Shown here in pieces: positions 22,859-31,892 of a stretch of 64,000 bases of DNA. Made by a program: the position numbers and the translations under genes. The stretch is from contig JBBQWP010000009.1 in NCBI GenBank assembly GCA_038210455.1, forward strand, positions 1 through 64,000, in the 5' to 3' direction. Each line of letters begins with the position of its first letter. The stretch's first letter is position 1. Source of the stretch: UBA11740 sp038210455 (lineage in GTDB: Bacteria > Acidobacteriota > Blastocatellia > Pyrinomonadales > Pyrinomonadaceae). The notes under the pieces are model-generated. The model made no database searches. It saw only the letters and a program-made list of their open reading frames with translations, and had not been told where the DNA came from.

Positions 22859-23857
22859 ATGGACGATCCGAATCAGGGATTTCAAGCGCCGCCACCGCCA
22901 ACCGCGATAGTCGAACCCGAGCGCAAGCGACCGGCCAACCTGCTCTGGGCCGGCGTGGCTTTGGTCGTGCTGGGAATCATTGTCTGCGTCGGCGGCATCG
23001 TCGGCTTTATTCCAGGCGGCATCGGAACCGGATTGGCTTTGGCAGCACTGGGAATACTGTTTTTTGCGTTGAGCTTTACTTCGCTGCCGAGCGTGCCCGA
23101 CCCGCCGCCGCCCATGTCAACAGTTGGGAGATTGACGGGCATCTTCTTTGAGCCCACCGCTGTGTTTCGGAATTTACGGGCCCACCCGCGATGGTTGGCG
23201 GCAATCTTAATTATGGGGTGCCTGAATGCGGCTTACGTCGGCGCCTTCTATCAACGGCTGACGCCAGAGCGCATCGTTGACTTCACGTTCGAAAAGATCA
23301 AGGACAGCCCGATCAAGCCGCCGGAAGATCGCATGGCTTTGGCGAGGCAGCAGGCGCTTGACGCCGCCAACTTGCCCCTGGCCCGGGTCGGCAACGCAAT
23401 CAAGACCATCGTGGGGGTGTTCTTTGGCGTGGCTATTATTGGCGGGCTTTACCTTCTTGGCGTCCTGGCATTCGGTGGCCGGATGCATTTCTGGCAAGCC
23501 TATTCTGTGGCCGCGTACGCGACATTCCCCGTGGCGCTGATCCACAAGGTGATCAGTTTCATACTGCTCTACGTGAAATCACCCGACGATATCCATCCGC
23601 TGATCAACCAGGAAACTCTGGTTACGGACAACCTGGGGATCTTGTTCAAGTCGGCGGAGCATCCGGTATTGTTTGTCATGGCCAGCTCGATCGGTATCCT
23701 TTCGTTTTACAGGCTGTGGTTGACGGCGAAGGGCCTGCACGAGGGAGGATATAAGGTTAGTTCTTCAGCGGGCTGGGGTGTCGCAATTACGCTGTGGGCC
23801 CTGGGACTATTGCTCGGCATGGCCGCCGCTGCGATCTTCCCGAGTTTCTTGTCGTAA
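22859..23857 (+). CDS. Yip1-domain integral membrane protein
   Basis: 332 residues. The N-terminus is Pro-rich and cytosolic, with two TM helices (LLWAGVALVVLGIIVCVGGI at about 29-48 and a second at about 60-80). FFEPTAVFRNLRAHPRW (about 97-113) is the Yip1-type entry motif, followed by five hydrophobic spans. The C-terminal part (about 190-330) is mostly membrane. The family is involved in vesicle trafficking in eukaryotes, but its bacterial members are uncharacterised. AGGAGG lies seven to eight bases before the ATG. It is an isolated gene after repeat arrays, before the efflux operon on the other strand. Confidence 0.75.
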   Translation: MDDPNQGFQAPPPPTAIVEPERKRPANLLWAGVALVVLGIIVCVGGIVGFIPGGIGTGLALAALGILFFALSFTSLPSVPDPPPPMSTVGRLTGIFFEPTAVFRNLRAHPRWLAAILIMGCLNAAYVGAFYQRLTPERIVDFTFEKIKDSPIKPPEDRMALARQQALDAANLPLARVGNAIKTIVGVFFGVAIIGGLYLLGVLAFGGRMHFWQAYSVAAYATFPVALIHKVISFILLYVKSPDDIHPLINQETLVTDNLGILFKSAEHPVLFVMASSIGILSFYRLWLTAKGLHEGGYKVSSSAGWGVAITLWALGLLLGMAAAAIFPSFLS

Positions 23858-23873
23858 GGCTGTAGCGCAAGCA

Positions 23874-23945
23874 AAAGTGGCACAGACTTTAGTCTGTGAT
23901 TGTCCTACCAGGGATCCAATCACAGACTAAAGTCTGTGCCACTTT
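23874..23945. repeat. Perfect 29-base inverted repeat (REPIN-like)
   Basis: Arms 23874-23902 and 23917-23945 are exact reverse complements, and each contains CACAGACT-NN-AGTCTGTG. The right arm touches the TAG stop of the last permease gene. It fits the ACT-NN-AGT family shared with the RAYT element. Confidence 0.9.
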
Positions 23946-25202
23946 CTATTCGTAGCGCAACGATTCAATTGGATCGAGGCGCGCGGCTTTCCACGCCGGC
24001 CACAATCCAAAGATCATCCCGATGCCCACGCTGGCGAAAAAGCCGGCCACCGGCGCCCACAGCGGCACGTAAGACGGCATAATCAGCTTCACCACCAGAG
24101 TCAGCAGCCAGCCAATTGCCAGACCCACGAATCCACCAAAGCCGGTCAGGGTCATCGCTTCGATCAGGAACTGCCAGAGGATGTCTGTGCGACGCGCGCC
24201 GATGGCTTTGCGCACGCCAATTTCGCGAGTGCGCTCAGTCACACTCACGAGCATGATGTTCATCACGCCGATACCCCCGACCATTAAACCCACCGAAGAA
24301 ATAACCACCATGGCGATGGCGATGCCGCCGGTGATTGAATGAAAAGTGCCGATGAGCGACGCGGTTGTTTCGATGCCAAAGTTATCAGGGTTACCGAAAG
24401 GAACTTGCCGGCGAACGCGTAACGTGTCGGTCACCTGATCCATGGCTTCCTGCATCATGCCCGGTTTGGCCACGGCCAACAGATAAACATCCTGCGAGTT
24501 TGGCTTCAGTTTGCGCGCGTTGTTGTAGGGTATGTAGACGACGTTGTTCGCATCATCACTGCCGCCGCTAAAGAGAAACTGCTCGCGCTTTTGCAGGATA
24601 CCTACCACGCGATACTCCTCGGAACCGATCTTAAGATTATTGTCGAGGGGCGACCCGAAGGGGAAAAAATCGTCCGCTACTTTCGAACCGATGACGCAGA
24701 CGTTTTGGTTCTGATCGTTTTCGAATTGCGAAAAAAAGCGGCCTTCATAGACGGTTTGCGTGCCCGCCTTTTCGAAATCCGGCAGCGTCCCCTGCAAAGC
24801 TACCGAAGCGGAGGTCTTGCCGCCACCGCTGACCAGAATCTTTTTGCCAAAAAAGTTGTTGGTGATTTCGAGGAATGGCACCGCTATTTCTATGGTTGGC
24901 AGCTTGCCGAGCGCGATAGCGTCGTCATAGGTGAGCGGCTTGCGCATGCGCTCTTCGCGGGACAGCCGCCCGACGTGAATACCCGGGTTATTCTTGCTGA
25001 TGTACATCGAGCGCGTGCCGAATGATTCGACCTCTTTGGTAAACGCCGTGTCGATGCCGCTGATGATCGAGGCGATCAGCATCACCGTGACGACGCCGAT
25101 GATCACGCCAATAACCGTCAGGAAAGAACGCAGCTTGTTGTCGCGCAACGTGGCCAGTGCCAGCCAGAGATTTTCGAGGATGTCGCTTCTGAGTATTTTC
25201 AT
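23946..25202 (-). CDS. MacB/FtsX-type ABC permease, fourth in series
   Basis: 418 residues. One N-terminal TM helix (SFLTVIGVIIGVVTVMLIAS, about 25-44) is followed by a large periplasmic MacB_PCD domain (about 50-260) and three C-terminal helices of the FtsX module. The typical GGIGVMNIMLVSVTERTREIGVRKAIGARR (about 305-334) is present in two pieces. The C-terminus LDPIESLRYE is shared in form with its paralogues. There is no fused ATPase, so it must use the single ATPase of this operon. It is the last gene, 75 bases after the third permease. A perfect inverted repeat abuts its stop. Confidence 0.9.
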   Translation of the reverse strand: MKILRSDILENLWLALATLRDNKLRSFLTVIGVIIGVVTVMLIASIISGIDTAFTKEVESFGTRSMYISKNNPGIHVGRLSREERMRKPLTYDDAIALGKLPTIEIAVPFLEITNNFFGKKILVSGGGKTSASVALQGTLPDFEKAGTQTVYEGRFFSQFENDQNQNVCVIGSKVADDFFPFGSPLDNNLKIGSEEYRVVGILQKREQFLFSGGSDDANNVVYIPYNNARKLKPNSQDVYLLAVAKPGMMQEAMDQVTDTLRVRRQVPFGNPDNFGIETTASLIGTFHSITGGIAIAMVVISSVGLMVGGIGVMNIMLVSVTERTREIGVRKAIGARRTDILWQFLIEAMTLTGFGGFVGLAIGWLLTLVVKLIMPSYVPLWAPVAGFFASVGIGMIFGLWPAWKAARLDPIESLRYE

Positions 25203-25225
25203 GACTTTGACCTTGGTACTTCGGC

Positions 25226-25273
25226 AGGAACCTATAGGACTTATCGGACCTATACGTCCTATATGACCTATCC
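25226..25273. repeat. Family N CCTATA-type tandem
   Basis: AACCTATAGGACTTATC, GGACCTATAC-GTCCTATAT and GACCTATCC follow each other between two permease genes of one operon. Confidence 0.75.
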
Positions 25274-25277
25274 CTCC

Positions 25278-26519
25278 TTAACCATCAGCCCTGAGCGCCT
25301 CAATCGGATCCAGGCGCGCGGCTTTCCACGCGGGCACGATTCCGGAAAGGATCCCAACCCCTCCCGACGCCGCCAGCGCCCCGAGCACCGCGAAGATGGA
25401 CAGGTACGTGGGAAAGAAAGTCGCCGTAACAATTTTCCCCACCACCCACGCCAGAAATATTCCGGTCGCACCACCAATCGTGGCTAACGTTATGGCTTCC
25501 AACAGGAATTGTTTCAGGATGTCGGTCTTGCGGGCGCCCAGTGATTTGCGCAGCCCAATCTCCTTAGTTCGCTCAGTCACCGAAACCAGCATGATATTCA
25601 TAATCACGATCGCGCCCACCACCAGCGCAATACCGGGAACAAAGATGGCCACCAGAAATATCGTGCCGAAAAGTCGATCACGCAATCCCGTGATCGCGTC
25701 GGGAGTGACAATGCCGAAGTTGTCTTTCTCGTTGGGTGCTAGCCGGTGTCGGGCGCGCATGATGTATCTTGCTTCGTCCACCGCCTCATTAAATGTGTCA
25801 TCAGTTTTCGACGTCGCCGTGAAATAAAGCGACCGCTGTCGAACTAAGGGACCGTAATCAAGGGAATAAGTTTTCAAAGGGATCACGATAAAGCTGTCCT
25901 GCGGAATTCCGAAGACCGTGCCCTTCACTTCTTCGACACCCAGCACCCGATAAGGCAGCCCGCGAATGTCGATCTCACCACCGATAGGATTGCCGGCTGG
26001 AAATAACTTGGTGGCGATGTCGGCGCCGATATAGGCGACGCGCGCCGCGCCGTCAGCTTCGGTGTCCGTAAAGAACCGGCCGTTGGCGATAGTTCGATTG
26101 TCGATGTCGGCCGTGTTTGCCGTGGCCCCAATCACAAATACATCTTCGAGGATTTGATCGTTGCGCTTAATCAGAGACGGCGTGCCGCGCGCTTTAGCTC
26201 CGATCTTTCCGATCAGAGTCGCGTGTTCTTTCAGGTACTGGTAATCGTCGAGCGTCAGTTCCTTGTTGCGGCGTTGAGCGGCGGCGATCGTGTCGGTGTC
26301 TTTGAAATCTTCGAACGGGTTGAAGCGTTGGACCGAAAAAGACTTGGCGCCGATGCCGGCAATTTTCTCGTCAATGTAAACGTTGAAGCCCTGAATCAAG
26401 GACACCACCGTGACAAAGGCCGTAACGCCCACGATCATGCCCAATAGAGTCAGCGCCGAGCGCAACTTATGCGCCCAGATTGCGGCTACTGCTACTTTAA
26501 GGACTTCTACGAGGTTCAT
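25278..26519 (-). CDS. MacB/FtsX-type ABC permease, third in series
   Basis: 413 residues with the same plan: TM1 (LRSALTLLGMIVGVTAFVTV, about 19-38), periplasmic domain to about 280, then three helices with the signature NIMLVSVTERTKEIGLRKSL (about 308-327) and terminal LDPIEALRADG. In place of the usual GGIGVMNIM it has GAIVIMNIM. The periplasmic part differs from those of the other three, suggesting different contacts. It lies between repeat families A and N in the same operon. Confidence 0.9.
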   Translation of the reverse strand: MNLVEVLKVAVAAIWAHKLRSALTLLGMIVGVTAFVTVVSLIQGFNVYIDEKIAGIGAKSFSVQRFNPFEDFKDTDTIAAAQRRNKELTLDDYQYLKEHATLIGKIGAKARGTPSLIKRNDQILEDVFVIGATANTADIDNRTIANGRFFTDTEADGAARVAYIGADIATKLFPAGNPIGGEIDIRGLPYRVLGVEEVKGTVFGIPQDSFIVIPLKTYSLDYGPLVRQRSLYFTATSKTDDTFNEAVDEARYIMRARHRLAPNEKDNFGIVTPDAITGLRDRLFGTIFLVAIFVPGIALVVGAIVIMNIMLVSVTERTKEIGLRKSLGARKTDILKQFLLEAITLATIGGATGIFLAWVVGKIVTATFFPTYLSIFAVLGALAASGGVGILSGIVPAWKAARLDPIEALRADG

Positions 26520-26579
26520 TAGGTTCTACTACGGACGACAAAGTGTTTTAGTTACGAAACTCGGCGACTTTCTAGTCAA

Positions 26580-26670
26580 ACGGGGCAGTAGCCCGACCGT
26601 AAGGGAGGGCTCATTTTCGATGCTCACAACGCGGAGCCCTCCCTCACGGTCGGGCTATTGCCCCGCTCGT
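26580..26670. repeat. Family A inverted pair inside the permease operon
   Basis: CGGGGCAGTAGCCCGACCGT-AAGGGAGGGCTC (first arm) and GAGCCCTCCC-TCACGGTCGGGCTATTGCCCCG (second arm), separated by about 25 bases, lie between the second and third permease genes. Confidence 0.9.
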
Positions 26671-26674
26671 TATC

Positions 26675-27916
26675 TCATTCCCATCGCAACGATTCAATCG
26701 GATCCAGCCGCGCAGCTTTCCAGGCGGGCCACAAGCCAAAAACAATTCCCACGGCGGCTGAGATGCCTACGCCCACCGCGATCGCCCAGGCGGGAACATA
26801 AGCCGGCAGCGGCGAGTACTTGTTCATCAGAATACTCGCCAGCTCTCCAACGATCAGCCCGAGCAGGCCGCCAATTCCCGTCAGCACCACGGCTTCGATC
26901 AGGAACTGCGACAGAATATTGCTCCGCGTCGCGCCAACTGCTTTGCGCAAGCCTATCTCTTTGGTCCTCTCAGTCACACTCACGAGCATGATGTTCATCA
27001 CGCCGATGCCGCCAATCATCAGAGCCACGCCCGAGATCGCGGTCAGCACCAGATACGTCGCCCCGGTTAGTTGGTTATAGACATCCAGCAAAGCGTCCTG
27101 CGACGACATGCCGAAATTGTTTGGCGCGCCCGCCGGCACGTTGCGGCGCCGGCGCAGAATGTCAGTCATCTCGTCCATTGCTGATTTCACCAGGGAGCGA
27201 TCCACCGGCCGCACGATGATGACGAAGATGCTCTCGGGAAAGTGCAACTCGGGATAATACTTCTCGAAAGTTTTGATCGGGATAAAGATCGAGTTGTCTC
27301 TTGATTGACCCAGGAAATTTCCCAACGGCTCCATTACGCCAATTACTCGAAACGGTTTGCCGGCGATCTTCACCTGCTTATCCAACGGATCGGTAAACGG
27401 AAACAGCGCGCGCACCAGGTCCTGTCCGACCACGCAAACGTTGGAACGCTCTTCGACGTCGAGATCGGTGATGAAGCGGCCGCGGCCGACGTAACTCGAC
27501 TGGGTGAATTCGTAATAGGGCGTGACGCCGATCAGGATCGGCGTGTCGCTCTGCTTGTCTTCATAGCGGACGGTTTCGGCAATCTTGCGATACAGCGGCG
27601 AGACGCTCAGCACCGAAGGAGCGTCGTAGCGAATCGCGTCGGCATCCGCAAGCGTTAGCTCCTTGCGATGCAATTCTTCCGAGTTCGGTTGATGGCCAAA
27701 GCTGGGCTCAAATTTCGTGGCCCAGATCGAGTTCGAACCGAGCGCTTCGATTTGTTCAGCAAAGGATTTGTTCAACCCCTGAATGATCGAAACCATGAAG
27801 ACGACGGTAACCACGCCCACGCTGACGCCCAGAATCGTCAGCATCGAGCGCAGCTTATTCGAGCGCACGGTGTCGAGCGCCATGTAAGCGGATTCGCGTA
27901 TGTCGATGAAGTTCAT
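26675..27916 (-). CDS. MacB/FtsX-type ABC permease, second in series
   Basis: 413 residues. TM1 SMLTILGVSVGVVTVVFMVS (about 24-43), extracytoplasmic domain to about 275, FtsX part with GGIGVMNIMLVSVTERTKEI (about 303-322) and end LDPIESLRWE. It starts 12 bases after the preceding permease stop. It is closest in form to the fourth one (both have GGIGVMNIM). The stop is a few bases before the family A repeat pair. Confidence 0.9.
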   Translation of the reverse strand: MNFIDIRESAYMALDTVRSNKLRSMLTILGVSVGVVTVVFMVSIIQGLNKSFAEQIEALGSNSIWATKFEPSFGHQPNSEELHRKELTLADADAIRYDAPSVLSVSPLYRKIAETVRYEDKQSDTPILIGVTPYYEFTQSSYVGRGRFITDLDVEERSNVCVVGQDLVRALFPFTDPLDKQVKIAGKPFRVIGVMEPLGNFLGQSRDNSIFIPIKTFEKYYPELHFPESIFVIIVRPVDRSLVKSAMDEMTDILRRRRNVPAGAPNNFGMSSQDALLDVYNQLTGATYLVLTAISGVALMIGGIGVMNIMLVSVTERTKEIGLRKAVGATRSNILSQFLIEAVVLTGIGGLLGLIVGELASILMNKYSPLPAYVPAWAIAVGVGISAAVGIVFGLWPAWKAARLDPIESLRWE

Positions 27917-27928
27917 TTGATTCGAGGA

Positions 27929-29266
27929 CTACTCTGATCGCAACGCTTCAATCGGATCAAGTTTCGCGGCCCGCCACGCCGGCCAGAGGCCGCTAATCAC
28001 ACCGACAATCGACGACATGCTGACGCCGAGCACGGCCGACCAGACGCTGAAAAGCAACGGAAAGCCGATCAGCAAAGCAATCAGCCAGGCCACGCCAAAC
28101 CCGCTTAAGACGCCCAGCACACCTCCGATCGCGGTCACCGTGACGGCTTCGATCAAAAACTGAGTCAGGATGTCTCTGCGCCGCGCACCGACGGCTTTGC
28201 GAATGCCAATCTCTTTCGTCCGCTCAGTCACACTCACCAGCATGATGTTCATTACCACGATCCCGCCCACCACCAGAGAGATCGCGGAAACTCCGATCGT
28301 CACTACATAGATATTCTTGGTCGCGCTGCTATAAAGATTCAGAAACACATCCTGGGTCTCGAGCGCAAAGCCGTCGTCGTCATCACGAAAAGTTCGGCCG
28401 CGCCGGCTGCGCATGATGGCCCGGGCCTGATCTTCAGCCTGCTCGAGCTGCGGCGCTGTTTCCGTCTGCACGAACACCACCAGCGAATTATGCGCCCCAA
28501 AACTCTTTTCGAAATTCCCGTAAGGAATATAGATAACATTGTCGCGCGAAGCGCCGAAAATCTTACCCAGCGGCTGCAGTATCCCAATGATCGTGTAGCG
28601 GTGGCCGCCGGTCCAGATGTCCTGGCCGATAGCGCGATCGATAGGCAGATCGGGAAACAGGTTCGTCACGATATCAGGGCCCACGACGCATACTTCGCGC
28701 GCGGCGGCGCTTTCGCTTTCAGTCCATAGACGGCCGACATCGACCGTCACGCCATCAATGTCGAACATCGCCGCCGGCATGATCGCGCGCAGGCGCACGC
28801 CTTCAAACTTCTGATCGCCATGCTTGGCTATCTCGAAGCTGTTGGCGGCGATGCCGGTGCGCCAGCATGCCGTGCACGATCGGAAAATGGCCTCGGCGTC
28901 TTCGCGCAAGACGTCTTTGCGCTTGTTGAATTTGATGAAGTCTTCACGCGACGTAATGACCTGCGGCCGCTTCGAGATCGTAAACACTGTCGAGCCCTGC
29001 GAAGAAAAAGTCGAAGCCACCGTCTGATCCAATCCCTTGATGATCGTAACGACGGCAATCACTGCGGTGACGCCGACGACGATTCCTACCAGGGTGAGCG
29101 CTGTGCGCAGTTTGTTCTGCCGCAAGCTGGCTGCCGCAACGAAAAAGGCTTCCAGCAGCGCGGCAATTCTGAGAGTCGGTCTGAAGGCTTGAAATGAACG
29201 GATTCTGGTGGGCGAAGAAACAGGCCGGTCGCCGCTCTCTGGTTTTGCGTCGCTGCGCGGGGACAT
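27929..29266 (-). CDS. MacB/FtsX-type ABC permease, first in series
   Basis: 445 residues; the extra length is a 30-residue N-terminal cytoplasmic tail (rich in Ser/Arg) before TM1 (LRTALTLVGIVVGVTAVIAV, about 53-72). The periplasmic domain holds the two cysteines CTAC (about 134-137), absent from the paralogues. C-terminal module: GGIVVMNIMLVSVTERTKEI (about 336-355), end LDPIEALRSE. It lies 11 bases behind the ATPase gene, and the four permeases presumably assemble as dimers in some combination. Confidence 0.9.
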   Translation of the reverse strand: MSPRSDAKPESGDRPVSSPTRIRSFQAFRPTLRIAALLEAFFVAAASLRQNKLRTALTLVGIVVGVTAVIAVVTIIKGLDQTVASTFSSQGSTVFTISKRPQVITSREDFIKFNKRKDVLREDAEAIFRSCTACWRTGIAANSFEIAKHGDQKFEGVRLRAIMPAAMFDIDGVTVDVGRLWTESESAAAREVCVVGPDIVTNLFPDLPIDRAIGQDIWTGGHRYTIIGILQPLGKIFGASRDNVIYIPYGNFEKSFGAHNSLVVFVQTETAPQLEQAEDQARAIMRSRRGRTFRDDDDGFALETQDVFLNLYSSATKNIYVVTIGVSAISLVVGGIVVMNIMLVSVTERTKEIGIRKAVGARRRDILTQFLIEAVTVTAIGGVLGVLSGFGVAWLIALLIGFPLLFSVWSAVLGVSMSSIVGVISGLWPAWRAAKLDPIEALRSE

Positions 29267-29277
29267 CGCAGCGCCTC

Positions 29278-30042
29278 CTATCTGATGCGCTCGTCTTTTT
29301 CGATCAGCCCATCGCGGATCGAGATGATGCGGTGAGCGCGAGCCGCAATATCGTGCTCGTGCGTGACAAGGATGATCGTGTTGCCGCCTTCGTGCAGTTT
29401 CTCAAACAAGTTCATGATGTCGTAGCTGGTGGCCGTATCAAGGGCACCGGTCGGCTCGTCGGCAAGCAGAATCGACGGATGGTTGACCAGGGCGCGGGCG
29501 ATTGCCACCCTTTGGCGCTGGCCGCCCGAAAGCTCGTTGGGCCGGTGCATCATGCGGTCAGTGAGGTCGACTGCGGCGAGCGCTTGTTTGGCCATCTCTT
29601 TGCGCTTGGCGCCGGGAATCCCGCCGTAGATCAATGGCAGCTCTACGTTGTGCAGCGCGGTGGCGCGGGCCAGCAGATTGAATGTCTGAAATACAAATCC
29701 GACTTCCTGATTGCGAATGCGGGCCAGATCGTCGTCGTCCATCTCAGCCACATTTTTCCCGTTCAGCCAGTACTCACCCTGCGAAGGGGTGTCGAGACAG
29801 CCGATCAAGTTCATCAGCGTCGACTTCCCGGATCCGGACGGCCCGGTAATGGCGAGATAGTCACCCCGCTTAACCTCGAACGTAACGCCATGCAGCGCAT
29901 GCACCTTCTCTGCGCCCATGTCGTACGTCTTCCAAAGGTCACGCATGACGATCAGCAAGTCTGCCTTGCCGTTCGCCGGTAACTCAGGCTTCACGACTAC
30001 GCCGGAAGAAGTTTGTGATGTGGCGACCGTGCCGTCGGTCAT
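29278..30042 (-). CDS. ABC transporter ATPase (MacB/LolD/YknY type)
   Basis: 254 residues, one nucleotide-binding domain. Walker A AITGPSGSGKSTLMNLIG (about 56-73), Q-loop VGFVFQTFNLL (about 114-124), signature LSGGQRQRVAIARAL (about 160-174), Walker B ILLADEPTGALDTAT (about 180-194) and H-loop VTHEHDIAARA. A 27-residue N-terminal extension lies before the core. It is the only ATPase in an operon with four permeases. The ATG overlaps the adaptor gene stop by one base (TAATG). Confidence 0.95.
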   Translation of the reverse strand: MTDGTVATSQTSSGVVVKPELPANGKADLLIVMRDLWKTYDMGAEKVHALHGVTFEVKRGDYLAITGPSGSGKSTLMNLIGCLDTPSQGEYWLNGKNVAEMDDDDLARIRNQEVGFVFQTFNLLARATALHNVELPLIYGGIPGAKRKEMAKQALAAVDLTDRMMHRPNELSGGQRQRVAIARALVNHPSILLADEPTGALDTATSYDIMNLFEKLHEGGNTIILVTHEHDIAARAHRIISIRDGLIEKDERIR

Positions 30043-31556
30043 TAGCTTCCTCCGCCGGCGTTGGCATTGGCAGAAGCTTTAGATTGCCGCTTCACCCCCG
30101 CGCCTTCCTTCAAAGTCTTCAGCACGCGACTGGGGCCCGTGATGACTTCGGTTCCGGCTGGCAGGCCGCTGGTGATTTCGATGTCCGACTCGCCGGTAAT
30201 ACCCGTGGTGACTTCGACGAATTTGACCTTGTTATTTTTGTCCAGGGTGTACACGCCCTTTTGTTGTTTCGGCTTTTCACCTACCGGGGTCGGCGCGCTG
30301 CTGGCCAGCGAAGGACCGGGTGACGGCGTGGGCGGCGCCTTCTCAACAATCGCCTGCAGCGGCACCGCGATCACGTTGGTCTTCGTCTTGGTAGTGATTG
30401 TCGCCGTAGAGCTCATCCCTGGACGAAGCTTTGCCCGCACGTCGTCGGTAAGATCCCTAAGCTCGAGGGTGACCTTGAATTCTTTGGCTTCCTGCACATT
30501 CACGCGATTGTTGAGACCGCCGGTGGTATCTGACTTGGCGACGGCCAGTGGGTTTTTCAAAGTCACGACGGCGTTTACTTCCTTGTCACCCAGCGCGTCA
30601 ATCTTTACCTTCGCTTGCTGGCCGACGTCTACGTTTGAGATTTCAGTTTCGTCGACATTGACCTCGACATTGATGGTCGACATGTCGGCGATGGTCATCA
30701 ATGGCGTCGAAGACAAAGCTGACACCGCATATTCACCCACGCGCGTGGGAATATCGGCAATGACTCCGTTCAACGGCGAGTACTGGGTTGTCTTTTCGCG
30801 CTGGCTCGACTGGCCCCGCAGAATTGCCTGTTGCTGGTTGGCGCGCGCCTCGCTCGTCTTCACATTAGTCTGCGCTTCTTTTACTGCCACCTTCTGCTGG
30901 TTGGCACGTTCCTGAGCTTCCTTGACCGCAAGCTTCTGCGATTCCAAATTAGCTTTCGCGGTATCCAGGGCAATCTTTGCGGTTTCGTAGTGATCGCGCG
31001 CCGCGTCGTAGTCGAAACGAGATGAAACTCCCTTCTCGATCAGTTCGGTGGCGCGCTTCAGTTCGCGCTGAGCGGTATTCAGATCGACATTTGCGCGATC
31101 GACCGCCGTTTGTTGCGCAATAACCTGCTGACGGGCGGAAGCAACTGAGGCGTCCGTGACCGCGAGTCCCTGCTGCGCGGACGCGACTCCATTGCGCGCG
31201 CTCTGCACGTCGCTAATTGAAGCCTGGGTTGAGGCGAATTGCGCTTCCTGGCTGGACTGCAATTGCGTCGGATCGATCCGCACCAGGGCCTGGCTCTTCG
31301 TGACCTGATCGCCGGGGTTGACGTAGATCTCCAAAATGCGGCCCGCTATTTCACTGGTTAGCTTGATATAGCGAATGGGACGCACCTCTCCGGACGCGGT
31401 CACCGTCGACCGCAGTTCGGGACGCACCTCCAGCTTTACCGTGGTGACTTCCGGTTCGTCTTTGCGGGTGGCAACCACACTGATGATTACAATCAGCAAT
31501 AACACGACGACCGCCGCGGCGGCGATGATGATTTTCTTCTTTCGACTGAGGGCCAT
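30042..31556 (-). CDS. HlyD/MacA-type periplasmic adaptor protein
   Basis: 504 residues. One N-terminal TM anchor (KIIIAAAAVVVLLLIVIISV, about 8-27), then a lipoyl half-motif (GRILEIYVNPGDQVTKSQAL, about 72-91). A long helical hairpin, about 95-265, is rich in Ala/Gln (many QQ and heptads such as QKVAVKEAQTNVKTSEARAN), and the second lipoyl half is YSPLNGVIADIPTRVGEYA. Beta-barrel and membrane-proximal domains follow. A low-complexity Pro/Ser segment interrupts about 410-435. The hairpin is longer than in MacA (inference from heptad span), perhaps to reach a TolC-like partner that is not encoded here. First gene of the six-gene operon. Confidence 0.9.
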   Translation of the reverse strand: MALSRKKKIIIAAAAVVVLLLIVIISVVATRKDEPEVTTVKLEVRPELRSTVTASGEVRPIRYIKLTSEIAGRILEIYVNPGDQVTKSQALVRIDPTQLQSSQEAQFASTQASISDVQSARNGVASAQQGLAVTDASVASARQQVIAQQTAVDRANVDLNTAQRELKRATELIEKGVSSRFDYDAARDHYETAKIALDTAKANLESQKLAVKEAQERANQQKVAVKEAQTNVKTSEARANQQQAILRGQSSQREKTTQYSPLNGVIADIPTRVGEYAVSALSSTPLMTIADMSTINVEVNVDETEISNVDVGQQAKVKIDALGDKEVNAVVTLKNPLAVAKSDTTGGLNNRVNVQEAKEFKVTLELRDLTDDVRAKLRPGMSSTATITTKTKTNVIAVPLQAIVEKAPPTPSPGPSLASSAPTPVGEKPKQQKGVYTLDKNNKVKFVEVTTGITGESDIEITSGLPAGTEVITGPSRVLKTLKEGAGVKRQSKASANANAGGGS

Positions 31557-31892
31557 TTCGGTTTCAGATCCTTAATTAACTTGTTTTAATTGCCGGGTTT
31601 CGCTATGCCGGATTAGATACACGCGCCGCGAATAGTTCACGTTGAGTTGTTTTTACGATGAAATCCGGTGCCCGGTTTCAAAGAAATCTCGACGCGACAA
31701 TCAATTATAGACGATGGCCGCGATCCTGTCGCACCCGCGTGAGGCCAACCAGGCGTCCTGCCTTCCGGCGGCCTCAGACATACTTTTTATTCGGCAACTG
31801 CGAGGATCCAAGGCCGTTGGCGCGCTCAACAGTTTCGCGCTAAGATGTCCTGCCACGCGGCTTGGTCAGAGAGCCTGCGCGCCAGAACCGAA
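31557..31892. other. Divergent 336-base control region
   Basis: This space lies between the ABC efflux operon (minus) and the FHA gene (plus). It is AT-rich next to the efflux start, where TTAATTAACTTGTTTTAATT and, on the minus strand, TGTATCTAAT (a possible extended -10) are seen. No palindromic repeat family is recognised here, in contrast with most other gaps. The plus-side promoter is not clear. Confidence 0.4.
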
